From contig NZ_VDTC01000003.1 of NCBI RefSeq assembly GCF_007672725.1, positions 1-51,148 of the forward strand: 51,148 nucleotides of DNA. The letters run 5' to 3'. A model generated the notes under the pieces. The model worked only from the letters and a program-made list of their open reading frames with translations, was not told the origin of the DNA and made no database searches. Position numbers and translations under genes: made by a program. This DNA comes from Corynebacterium aurimucosum ATCC 700975 (lineage in GTDB: Bacteria; Actinomycetota; Actinomycetes; Mycobacteriales; Mycobacteriaceae). Below are positions 43,595-51,148 of this stretch, piece by piece; positions within the stretch are counted from its first letter, which is position 1, and every line of letters starts with the position of its first letter.

Positions 43595-44734
43595 TTAGTT
43601 CTTGCGGGTCACGCCCAAACCGAGCTTCTTGCCCACGAGTGAATCGGAGCGCACTGCAATGGAATCCGCCACCTTGGTGATGGCTGCGGTAGCGGGGGAG
43701 TCGGGCGCAGAGATGACGATGGGGGTTCCGGCATCGCCGGCGGCGCGCAGGCTCGGATCGAGCGGGATGCTGGCCAGCAGGGGAACCTCGTGGCCCAGCA
43801 GTACGCTGAGGCGCTCGGCTACCACGCTGCCGCCACCGGAACCGAAGATATCCATGGTGGAGCCGTCCGGCATGACCATCGCGCCCATGTTCTCAATCAC
43901 GCCGGCTACGCGCTGGCGCGTTTGCTGCGAGATGGAACCGGCGCGCTCGGCCACCTCGGCCGCAGCTGCCTGCGGGGTGGTGACGATGAGCAGCTCGGCG
44001 TTGGGGATGAGCTGGGCCACCGACAGAGCCACGTCACCAGTACCCGGCGGTAGGTCCAGCAGGAGCACGTCAAGATCACCCCAGAAGACGTCCGCGAGGA
44101 ACTGCTGGAGGGCGCGGTGGAGCATCGGCCCGCGCCAGACGACGGGCGCGTTGCCCTCCACGAATTGGCCAATGGAAATGTGCTTAATGCCGTGGGAGAT
44201 GGGGGGAAGCAGCATTTCGTCGTCAAGCACTGTGGGGCCCGCCGTGGAACCCAGCAGGCTGGGGACGGAGTGGCCGTAGATATCGGCGTCCACGATGCCC
44301 ACCTTGAGGCCCTTGTTCACCAAGGCAGCCGCCAAGTTCACCGTGACGGAGGACTTACCCACGCCGCCCTTGCCGGAGGCCACCGCGAAGACGCGGGTGG
44401 TGGACTCAGGCTTGGCAAAGGGGATCTCCGGCTCGGCTTGCCCGCCGCGCAGCTTCTGTTTGAGCTCCTTGCGCTGCTCGTCGCTCATCGGTGTCATGGA
44501 GATGGTGATCTCGCCGACACCGTCTAGTTCGGAAACAGCCGCGCGGGTATTGGACTCGATGGTGCTCTTCATCGGGCAGCCCGCGATGGTGAGATAAAGC
44601 TCGATATCCACGTCCGAGCCGGTGACGGTCACGGACTTCACCATGCCGAGCTCAGTGATGGGGCGACCGATTTCTGGGTCATCGACGCGGGTGAGCGCGT
44701 CGCGAACGGAAGATTCAGTAATAGCGCTAGTCAT
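43595..44734 (-). CDS. mrp: Mrp/ApbC iron-sulfur cluster carrier ATPase
   Basis: A P-loop ATPase that carries Fe-S clusters to target proteins. The 379-residue protein has an N-terminal DUF59/MIP18 domain (about 1-90, LTRVDDPEIGRPITELGMV with AGCPMKSTIE) and the deviant Walker A GKGGVGKS (121-128). DADIYGHSVPSLLG and LLDLPPGTGDVAL follow. The CxxC cluster motif of some Mrp proteins is not apparent. ATG 44734 has TAGACT 16 to 11 nt upstream, fitting a very short leader; an upstream in-frame extension to 44842 is poorly supported. Confidence 0.93.
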   Translation of the reverse strand: MTSAITESSVRDALTRVDDPEIGRPITELGMVKSVTVTGSDVDIELYLTIAGCPMKSTIESNTRAAVSELDGVGEITISMTPMSDEQRKELKQKLRGGQAEPEIPFAKPESTTRVFAVASGKGGVGKSSVTVNLAAALVNKGLKVGIVDADIYGHSVPSLLGSTAGPTVLDDEMLLPPISHGIKHISIGQFVEGNAPVVWRGPMLHRALQQFLADVFWGDLDVLLLDLPPGTGDVALSVAQLIPNAELLIVTTPQAAAAEVAERAGSISQQTRQRVAGVIENMGAMVMPDGSTMDIFGSGGGSVVAERLSVLLGHEVPLLASIPLDPSLRAAGDAGTPIVISAPDSPATAAITKVADSIAVRSDSLVGKKLGLGVTRKN

Positions 44735-44896
44735 AACCCGCACCAGTCTAGTCACCCGTTGCTGAGGAGAGCCACACCGCGTCAGGGCAATGGGATGTGT
44801 AAAATTCAGCCAGATGCTGCGCCTGAAGCGCTGCAGCTGCACAGTAGTGACATGTTGTGGTTTATGTCCTGCCCCATGTCTGGTTTAAGAGAAAGA

Positions 44897-45673
44897 ATGC
44901 GCCCTATTTTGATGCCCCGCGAAACCTCACGTTCCCGAACCTTCTCCCGCGTTGCTGGGGTGGCCTTGGTGGGGGTTGTGGGGGCGTCGCTCAGCGCTTG
45001 CTCGGGATATGAGCCCAAGCCAGATCCCAAGCCTGTTGCATCGGCGCCAATCACCATCATGATCGACCCGACATCCCATGAGCAGCGCGTATTGGCTGAG
45101 ATCTACCGCCAGACCCTCCGCGATGAGGGGCGTGCGGCCACCGTTTCCCAGGAGCCAATGATGGTCCGGCGCGGCGGTGAACACGTCAGTGGGGTAAGCA
45201 CGAACGGAAACTTCTTCGTTGGCTGTACGGGCGAATTTTTAAACGTCTACAACCCGGTGGAGGCCCGCGAGATTTCAAAGGATTATGTGGCCGCCAAGGA
45301 TGAGGGGACGAAGGACGTGGATTTCCTGGAGCGCACCCACGTTGCGCTCATGGCGTCGATGCCTCCGGAGATGTCCGTGGTCGAGCCCGCCGGCGCTGAG
45401 GGCTGCCCTAACTCCAAGCCGGAACTGCCGCAAAACTACGTCGTGGTCTACCAAGACGGGCTTTTTAACCGCGATGAGAAACTAGAGATCGCGTCCTTTA
45501 CCAAATTCCTGACGACGCAGGACCTCGATGAAGTCGTTGAGGAGGTGGAGGAGTCTGAGGATTTCGAGGGCGCCGTGCGCGCCTGGATGGAGGCCAACCT
45601 CTCGCAGAACCTCAACGAGGAGGGCGACTCCAATTCCTCCGGTGGCTCGGATTTGGTTCACGAGGAATCCTAA
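44897..45673 (+). CDS. Lipoprotein with an OpuAC-like N-terminal lobe
   Basis: A 258-residue lipoprotein: signal peptide with core VAGVALVGVVGASLSAC and lipidated C35. The mature part starts with ITIMIDPTSHEQRVLAEIYRQTLRDEGR, resembling the first lobe of glycine betaine-binding proteins (OpuAC/ProX type) that begin with a beta-strand and a 'T-E-Q' helix. It is too short for the complete two-lobed fold and has an acidic tail (DLDEVVEEVEESEDFEG, then Ser/Gly repeats). There are no transporter genes next to it. ATG 44897 follows GAGAAAG; ATG 44912 is a second option. It diverges from mrp. Confidence 0.7.
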   Translation: MRPILMPRETSRSRTFSRVAGVALVGVVGASLSACSGYEPKPDPKPVASAPITIMIDPTSHEQRVLAEIYRQTLRDEGRAATVSQEPMMVRRGGEHVSGVSTNGNFFVGCTGEFLNVYNPVEAREISKDYVAAKDEGTKDVDFLERTHVALMASMPPEMSVVEPAGAEGCPNSKPELPQNYVVVYQDGLFNRDEKLEIASFTKFLTTQDLDEVVEEVEESEDFEGAVRAWMEANLSQNLNEEGDSNSSGGSDLVHEES

Positions 45674-46021
45674 ACGGTTGCGCCTACCGCTTGATCGTGT
45701 GCTTCGCATGACGGTGGGCACGCTGTGCTTGGCGACGTCTCCCCGTGCCCTACATGCAGAAACCTAGTCCTGTCTCATAGGGTGGACGATTCAGCGAATT
45801 TTCAGCTTTTAAAATGCTGTGAACTGTCGTCAATAAATGGCTGGTGAGTAGGTATTTTTCCTTGCTTTTCTCCTCTTTGGTAGGTATTATTTTGAACGAT
45901 AACCTGTCTATTCCCTGTCTGTTCTCTCGGGTATTTGTGGGGAGAGCGCTTGGCAAGCCCTAAGACCAACGCTTTCCCGCGGGGGGCGAGGCAGAGTTTT
46001 GCATTGGAAAGGTCTATTGAA
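45674..46021 (+). other. AT-rich leader region of the surface adhesin
   Basis: A 348-bp gap, noticeably richer in A and T than its neighbours, with three GGTATT-type direct repeats (near 45851, 45883 and 45929). It contains the promoter below and ribosome site GGAAAGG (46006-46012) before ATG 46022. No gene is evident. AT-richness upstream of a surface adhesin is typical of silencing by H-NS-like or Lsr2 proteins, but that is inference. Confidence 0.5.
45862..45890 (+). promoter_or_regulatory. Promoter of the surface adhesin gene
   Basis: TTGCTT (45862-45867), an exact 17-nt spacer and TATTAT (45885-45890) give one of the best promoter matches in the window. Transcription would begin near 45897, leaving a ~125-nt leader. 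Confidence 0.6.
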
Positions 46022-49000
46022 ATGAATGCACAAAGCAGTAGTTCGCCCCACCGTCGCGCCTCTCGCAGGGGAGTGGCCGCTCTCTCCGCCATTACTCTCG
46101 CGCTCAGTGGGCTAAGCGTCACGTCTTTTAATACTGTGTCCCCCGAGGCCGCAGCCGCAACGCTGACCGGCGGCATCCGCGACAAGTCCGGCGCGGTGGA
46201 GAAGGACGCGCAGAAGGCCTCGGACCTGCCGGCTGGTTCGTGTGTGATCAATGAGAATTCCCCAAGCGGCAGCCAGGCGGGTTTTACCTGGTATACCGTG
46301 GAACCGAGCTCGGGTACGCCTGTTGAAAAGCAAAAGGATTGGGGTCTGAGCCTATCTTTTGACAACTCGCAGGACCGTACGTTCGCGGATTGGGGTTTTA
46401 CTAATGCTGGAAACTTGGGAGCCGTACTGAATGCTGGCTCAGTTTCCTCGAAGGACCCCGGAGAGACCCCTCTTGGTGATTTGGGGCCTGCCACTGCGAA
46501 GGCCGATGAAAGCATCAGTATTACGGCATCACGTACTCAGAGAAACCTGAATCTTTACGCCGACCTGACCGAGGAAGAGGTCACACAGTTCGCTGAGGCC
46601 GGTAAAGATAACCCGGTGCGCTACGTCTGGCAGAGCAAGTACACGAAGGAGAATCCCAACGGCCTGAAAGCGACTCAGGGCCCCAATGCCCTGTACACGG
46701 CTGTCGTGAACCCTTGGCCGAGCGAGAACATCGAATGTAACCCGATTACGGTCTCGTGGGAGAGCTTCGAAAAGCACGTCATCGTCCCAGGGGAAGAGAC
46801 CAAGGTCGGTCACATCAACGTTCCGGAAGTTGTTAACGGCGGCACGGACGATTCAATGTCGCGCATGCTTGTGGAAGCTTACGACGGCAACGGTAAGTTC
46901 ATTGGAACTACGGACCCTGCAGCGTCTGGCGGCGAGCAGAATCTACGCATCGACGACAACGGTGACATTTACTTCACGTGGCCTGAGTACCGCGGTACCG
47001 ACCTGGCAACTGACAAGAACGTGAACTTCTCCGTTCTGGCGAAGCCGCGTACCGTCGATCAGCTTCAAGCTGCTGTCGAGAATAACAATTTCGGAGGTGG
47101 TCAGGCCTTCGAAAGCTCCAACTCGCTGACGCGCTACAACAAGGCGAACGTCATCGACTCGAAGGCGTTCTCCCTGGACGACACCGAGTACCACACCCCG
47201 AAGTACGACAAGACCGACGCCTCGATCATCTCCGGCGTCGATAGCGCCACCGGGCCGCTGGCTACCGAGCCACAGAAGGTTACCTTCACCCAGACCCCGG
47301 ACCTGATCAGGGACCTAGCGAAGAAGAAGGGCGAAAAGGGCTTCGAAGCCAAGGTCAAGCTGGATGAGAAGTACGTCTACGAGGGCTGGACTGTTGAGAC
47401 GGACGAGGACTACAACGTCACCGTCACCGCTCCAGAGGAGCCAAAGCCAGGCACCTTCGCTCGTCCGAAGGTTATTGTGGAGTACTCGAACGGCTCCACC
47501 GATGAGCTTGAGTTGCTCGTAGTCGTTGAACCGAACCACACCCAGGTCACCGACCTAGTGCGCCCAGGTATTTCGAAGGGCAAGGTGGGCCAGAGCATTA
47601 CGGCTCAGGTTGGCACCAAGTCCATCATGAAGGGCCATGGCCCGGTTCACCCCGCGAAGTTTGAGGTTGACCCGGATACCGTTCCGGATGGCTGGACCGT
47701 TACCGTCGATGAGACCGGTAGGGTTACCGCGAAGGCGGACGAAACCGTCCCGCCGGGCAGCATCATCACCCCAAAGATCAAGGCCACCTACCCGGATCAG
47801 ACCACCGATGAGATTGAGACGCAGTTCCAAGCCATCGTGGACATCAAGATCCCCGACTATGACACGGTGACCAACAAGCCGACCGCAAAGGTGAGCCTCA
47901 AGCCGAAGCTCCCGGAGCGCGGCCTGAGCGGTAACACGAACGATGAAGCCCCGAAGCGCTACACGTTTGAAGGCGGCAAGACCGAGTACACCGTCACGGA
48001 TGACAGCGGTACGTGGACCGTCAAGATCGATGAGAACACTGGTGAAATCACCACCACCATCCCACGGACAGCGCCCGAAGGATACATCCTGGACGTTCCG
48101 GTTCTTGCCTACTACGACAACACCGCTAAACCGCAGCAGGTCAAGGGCACCGTTGTCGTGCTCAAGAGCGACATCGCCCCTACCTACGACGTACAGGTCA
48201 CAGGCCCGAACCAGTCTGTGGAGCACCATGTTGAGGACGCCCCGAAGGGATCGAAGTTCTCCTTTGGTAAGAACGACGATGGATCGCCGATCACCGAACA
48301 GGATGTTGACGGTTGGAAGTACACGATCGACCCGAAAACTGGTGTCGTGACCTCCACTCCGCCGGCGGATTCCAAGCCGGGTGAGCAGAAGACCATCAGC
48401 GTCACGGTTGAAACCCCAGACGGATCCACCCCGAAGGTGCCCGTGACCACCGTGGTGAAGCTGACCAACAAATGGGAGGCCGATCCAACCTACCCCGAGG
48501 AAACGGTCTACCCGGGTGACACTGCGAAACTGCCGGTGACGATTGAGAAGCCGGACAACGTCAACGTTGCGAAGGAAAACCCCTACAAGTTGGGTAAGGT
48601 TCCGGCAGGTTGGACCGTCAGCATTGATGACAATGGCCAGATCACCGCAACCGCACCTAAGGATGCCAAGCCGGGTGACCAGGTCAAGATCCCGGTTACT
48701 GTGACTTACGAGGATGGCTCCACGGACACCGCTTACGGTGTTGTGAACGTTGTTGACGTTCCGACGCGCGAAGTTCCGTTTGACGTCGTCTACAAATACG
48801 ACGACACCGTCCCGGCCGGTACCTACACGGTTGAAACCGAAGGCAAGGCGGGCTCGGAGAAGCAGAACAAGGACGGTAGCTGGGAGCGCACCAAGGCGCC
48901 GGTTAATGAGGTCGTTGTCGTCGGCACCAAGCCTGCCGAGAGCGCCAAGGACGTGACCTGGACGGTCCCGATTCCTTTCCCGACTGAGGTTCGCGAGAAC

Positions 49001-51148
49001 CCGGACCTGAAGCCTGGTGAAACCCGTGTTGTCCAGGAAGGCGCGGACGGCGAGAAGACCTACACAGCCAAGTTCACTGCTAAGGGCGACAAGGCCGAGG
49101 TAGCCGAGGAAGAGACCACAAAGGAACCGGTCAAGCGCATCATCGAGTATGGCCCGGGTCTGGCCCCGAGCGAGCTGGTGACCAAGACCGAGAAGCCGAT
49201 TCCGTTTGAGACCAAGGTTGTCTTCGATGACACCCTGGAAGAGGGCAAGCAGGTCGTCGATCAGAAGGGCGAGCTCGGCACCGAGGTTGAGACCTCCACG
49301 CAGAAGCTTGTCGACGGCAAGCCCTCCGGCGACCCAACCGTCACCACGGAGCGCACCAAGGAGCCGACCGAGCAGATCATCCGCGTCGGTACCAAGACCA
49401 CCGGTGAGAACACCGAGACCTACAAGGCTGAGGCCCCGTACAAGGTTGTAGTGAAGTATGACCCGAACATGCCTGCTGGCGAGTCAAAGGTGACCACCAA
49501 GGGTGAGCCGGGTGAGAAGACGGTGACGATCAAGCGTGACATCGTCAACTCCAAGCCGGGCGATCCCAAGATCACCGAAGAGATCACCAAGCAGCCTGTC
49601 GACGAAGTCATCACCGTTGGCACCAAGCCGTCTGAGGCCTCTGAGAAGGTTACGTGGACCGCTCAGGTTCCGTTCGATGTTGAGACCCGTCCGAACCCGG
49701 AGTTGAAGCCGGGTGAGATCAAGGTTGTCCAGAAGGGCGTCCCGGGTGAGAAGACCTACACCGCGGACTTCACCGCGAAGGGTGACCAGGCAACGGTGAC
49801 CCCGGAGGAGAAGCAGACCAAGGCTCCTGTCAACGAGATCATCGAGTACGGCCCTGCGGCCGAGGACACTTCTGTGGTGACTAAGGTTGAAAAGCCGGTT
49901 CCGTTTGAGACCGAAATTGTCTTTGACAACACGTTGAAGGAGGGTGAGCAGGTCGTCGACAAGCAAGGCGAGCTCGGTAGCGAGACCGTCACCTCCACTC
50001 AGAAGATCAAGGACGGCAAACCGGATGGCGAGCCGACTGTGACCACTGAGCGCACCAAGGAGCCAAGCAACGCGGTGATCCGTGTTGGCACCAAGACCGA
50101 GGGTTCTGAGACCTCCGAGTACGAGGTCGATGTGCCGTTCGAGACCGAGTACATCTTTGATGACACGATGGAAGCCGGTACCCAGGAGACCGTTCAAGAG
50201 GGCAAGCTGGGCAAGGACAAGGTCACCACGACGAAGAACATCGAGAATTCGAAGGTTACTGGTACGGAGACAACCACTGAGCGCGTTAGCGATCCAGTTA
50301 AGAAGATCGTCAGGGTAGGCACCAAGGGCAAGCCTGCATCCACGGTCATCGAATGGAATGAGCACACTCCGTTCGAGGTTGAGGTCCGCGTTAACCCTGC
50401 GCTGAAGCCTGGCGAGACCAAGGTTGTCCAGCAAGGCAAGCAGGGCGAGATTAAGCACACCGTCACCGTTAACGCTGAGAACGGTGAGGCGACGAAGGAT
50501 GAGTCCACTGAGAAGATCAGTGATCCGACCACGCACATTATCGAGGTTGGTCCTGCGACCCACCACGAGACTGAGCTGACGGATAAGCACAAGGAGAGCA
50601 CTCCGTTCGACACCATCATTGAGTATGACCCGAACCTGGAAGTTGGCAAGGTTGTTGAGGACCAGGCAGGCGAATTTGGTGAGAAGGAAGTAACCAAGAC
50701 CTGGAAGCTCAAGGACGGCGTGCCGGAAAGCGATCCGGAGACGTCTGAGGAAGTCATTAAGGAGCCGACCCCGCGCAAGATTCGTGTGGGTTCCAAGTGC
50801 AAGTGCGAAGTGCCGACGGACGACCCGACAGTTGATCCCACCGAGGACCCGACGGACGATCCGACGGTAGACCCAACGGAAGACCCGACAGAGGACCCGA
50901 CGGTAGAGCCAACGGAGGACCCAACGGAAGACCCGACAGAGGACCCGACGGAAGACCCGACAGAGGACCCGACGGAAGACCCGACAGAGGACCCGACGGA
51001 AGACCCGACAGAGGACCCGACGGAAGAGCCAACGGAGGACCCGACAGTTGATCCCACCGAGGACCCGACGGAAGAGCCAACGGAGGACCCGACGGTTGAT
51101 CCCACCGAGGACCCGACGGAAGAGCCCACCGAGGACCCGACAGTTGAT
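46022..51148 (+). CDS. Large secreted adhesin with Rib-like and G5 repeats (3' end outside window)
   Basis: The frame is open for 1,709 codons to the window edge. It begins with a long signal peptide (MNAQSSSSPHRRASRRG, core VAALSAITLALSGLS, probable cleavage after PEAAA near residue 45). A unique N-terminal domain of about 460 residues follows, with at least two Cys, then about four Rib/alpha-like units (about 47550-48755) of the pattern KFEVDPDTVPDGWTVTVD and YPDQTTDEIETQF. Nine G5 domains (48758-50798) come next, each like PFETKVVFDDTLEEGKQVV ending TKEPTEQIIRVGTK. A C-terminal stalk of D/E-P-T repeats starts after CKCEVPTD. This is the architecture of SasG/Aap-like biofilm adhesins. The stop and any LPXTG sorting signal are outside the window. 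Confidence 0.88.
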   Translation, partial: MNAQSSSSPHRRASRRGVAALSAITLALSGLSVTSFNTVSPEAAAATLTGGIRDKSGAVEKDAQKASDLPAGSCVINENSPSGSQAGFTWYTVEPSSGTPVEKQKDWGLSLSFDNSQDRTFADWGFTNAGNLGAVLNAGSVSSKDPGETPLGDLGPATAKADESISITASRTQRNLNLYADLTEEEVTQFAEAGKDNPVRYVWQSKYTKENPNGLKATQGPNALYTAVVNPWPSENIECNPITVSWESFEKHVIVPGEETKVGHINVPEVVNGGTDDSMSRMLVEAYDGNGKFIGTTDPAASGGEQNLRIDDNGDIYFTWPEYRGTDLATDKNVNFSVLAKPRTVDQLQAAVENNNFGGGQAFESSNSLTRYNKANVIDSKAFSLDDTEYHTPKYDKTDASIISGVDSATGPLATEPQKVTFTQTPDLIRDLAKKKGEKGFEAKVKLDEKYVYEGWTVETDEDYNVTVTAPEEPKPGTFARPKVIVEYSNGSTDELELLVVVEPNHTQVTDLVRPGISKGKVGQSITAQVGTKSIMKGHGPVHPAKFEVDPDTVPDGWTVTVDETGRVTAKADETVPPGSIITPKIKATYPDQTTDEIETQFQAIVDIKIPDYDTVTNKPTAKVSLKPKLPERGLSGNTNDEAPKRYTFEGGKTEYTVTDDSGTWTVKIDENTGEITTTIPRTAPEGYILDVPVLAYYDNTAKPQQVKGTVVVLKSDIAPTYDVQVTGPNQSVEHHVEDAPKGSKFSFGKNDDGSPITEQDVDGWKYTIDPKTGVVTSTPPADSKPGEQKTISVTVETPDGSTPKVPVTTVVKLTNKWEADPTYPEETVYPGDTAKLPVTIEKPDNVNVAKENPYKLGKVPAGWTVSIDDNGQITATAPKDAKPGDQVKIPVTVTYEDGSTDTAYGVVNVVDVPTREVPFDVVYKYDDTVPAGTYTVETEGKAGSEKQNKDGSWERTKAPVNEVVVVGTKPAESAKDVTWTVPIPFPTEVRENPDLKPGETRVVQEGADGEKTYTAKFTAKGDKAEVAEEETTKEPVKRIIEYGPGLAPSELVTKTEKPIPFETKVVFDDTLEEGKQVVDQKGELGTEVETSTQKLVDGKPSGDPTVTTERTKEPTEQIIRVGTKTTGENTETYKAEAPYKVVVKYDPNMPAGESKVTTKGEPGEKTVTIKRDIVNSKPGDPKITEEITKQPVDEVITVGTKPSEASEKVTWTAQVPFDVETRPNPELKPGEIKVVQKGVPGEKTYTADFTAKGDQATVTPEEKQTKAPVNEIIEYGPAAEDTSVVTKVEKPVPFETEIVFDNTLKEGEQVVDKQGELGSETVTSTQKIKDGKPDGEPTVTTERTKEPSNAVIRVGTKTEGSETSEYEVDVPFETEYIFDDTMEAGTQETVQEGKLGKDKVTTTKNIENSKVTGTETTTERVSDPVKKIVRVGTKGKPASTVIEWNEHTPFEVEVRVNPALKPGETKVVQQGKQGEIKHTVTVNAENGEATKDESTEKISDPTTHIIEVGPATHHETELTDKHKESTPFDTIIEYDPNLEVGKVVEDQAGEFGEKEVTKTWKLKDGVPESDPETSEEVIKEPTPRKIRVGSKCKCEVPTDDPTVDPTEDPTDDPTVDPTEDPTEDPTVEPTEDPTEDPTEDPTEDPTEDPTEDPTEDPTEDPTEDPTEEPTEDPTVDPTEDPTEEPTEDPTVDPTEDPTEEPTEDPTVD
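48758..50798 (+). repeat. Nine G5 domains in a three-domain super-repeat
   Basis: Units begin near 48758, 48932, 49160, 49397, 49628, 49859, 50099, 50330 and 50559, about 76-80 codons each except the shorter first. Units 2, 5 and 8 share NPxLKPGExxVVQ with an ExGPx end; 3, 6 and 9 share VGK/GKQVVDxxGELG; 4 and 7 form the third type. The spacing 2 to 5 to 8 is about 233 codons. Confidence 0.75.
50819..51148 (+). repeat. D/E-P-T stalk repeat
   Basis: About 110 codons of almost perfect three-residue period: DPT, EPT and VDPTEDPT blocks, continuing past the window. DNA units such as GACCCGACAGAG and GACCCGACGGAA recur in near-identical runs, so the tract is prone to length change. Confidence 0.85.

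Noticed and set aside
50194..51129. Minus-strand frame encoding SSVGSSVG repeats
   Set aside because: It is the complement of the DPT stalk of the adhesin and has no ribosome site or family.

Overview
The window looks like a chromosomal segment of a Corynebacterium (order Mycobacteriales). It carries mycothiol synthesis (mshB), the lpqW lipomannan lipoprotein, the succinylase lysine/DAP pathway (dapC, dapD, dapE), glucosyl-3-phosphoglycerate synthase, and the sigE-cseE-tatB-mrp block. The gene order typA-lpqW-mshB-membrane protein-fdxC-dapC, then dapD/dapE-LOG-folP2-gpgS-DivIVA-DUF3117-glgA/glgC-methyltransferase-sigE-cseE-tatB-mrp, matches what is known from mycobacteria and corynebacteria. 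Codon use is that of a moderately GC-rich actinobacterium, and many genes appear to be leaderless or nearly so.

1-10.9 kb: a PRC-barrel/DUF2382 stress protein is followed by a formate dehydrogenase operon (alpha, iron-sulfur and NrfD-type membrane subunits) and a complete selenocysteine locus: selD on the minus strand, then tRNA-Sec (selC), selA and selB on the plus strand. The alpha subunit is interrupted by an in-frame TGA at 1854-1856. It sits exactly where the family has its molybdenum-ligating selenocysteine, with a SECIS-like hairpin immediately downstream. The locus therefore carries its own machinery to read that codon.

10.9-17.1 kb: an unrecognised protein, a BCCT osmolyte transporter, a ZIP metal transporter, a DUF808 membrane protein, a DUF402 protein and a secreted protein. 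17.1-24.4 kb: typA, lpqW, mshB, a small membrane protein, fdxC, dapC, a pseudouridine synthase and a GtrA-like protein, mostly with touching or overlapping ends.

25-27.4 kb: a small accessory cassette on the minus strand (4-TM membrane protein, XRE regulator, AbiEi-like/DUF559 nuclease-like protein). It is bracketed by two clusters of a 62-bp palindromic element with 15-bp arms and an almost invariant 32-nt centre. A third cluster lies at 36.4-36.7 kb. I know of no description of this element; it is the best candidate here for something new.

27.4-36.3 kb: two AroP-type permeases flank dapD, with dapE divergent, then LOG, folP2, gpgS, a DivIVA-like protein, DUF3117 and an RlmA-like methyltransferase. 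36.8-45.7 kb: a GH32-like protein with altered catalytic motifs, glgA diverging from glgC, a methyltransferase-like protein that has lost its SAM motif, sigE, cseE, tatB, mrp and a lipoprotein. 46.0 kb to the end: a very large secreted adhesin, open at the window edge, with Rib-like units, nine G5 domains in a three-domain super-repeat, and a D/E-P-T stalk.
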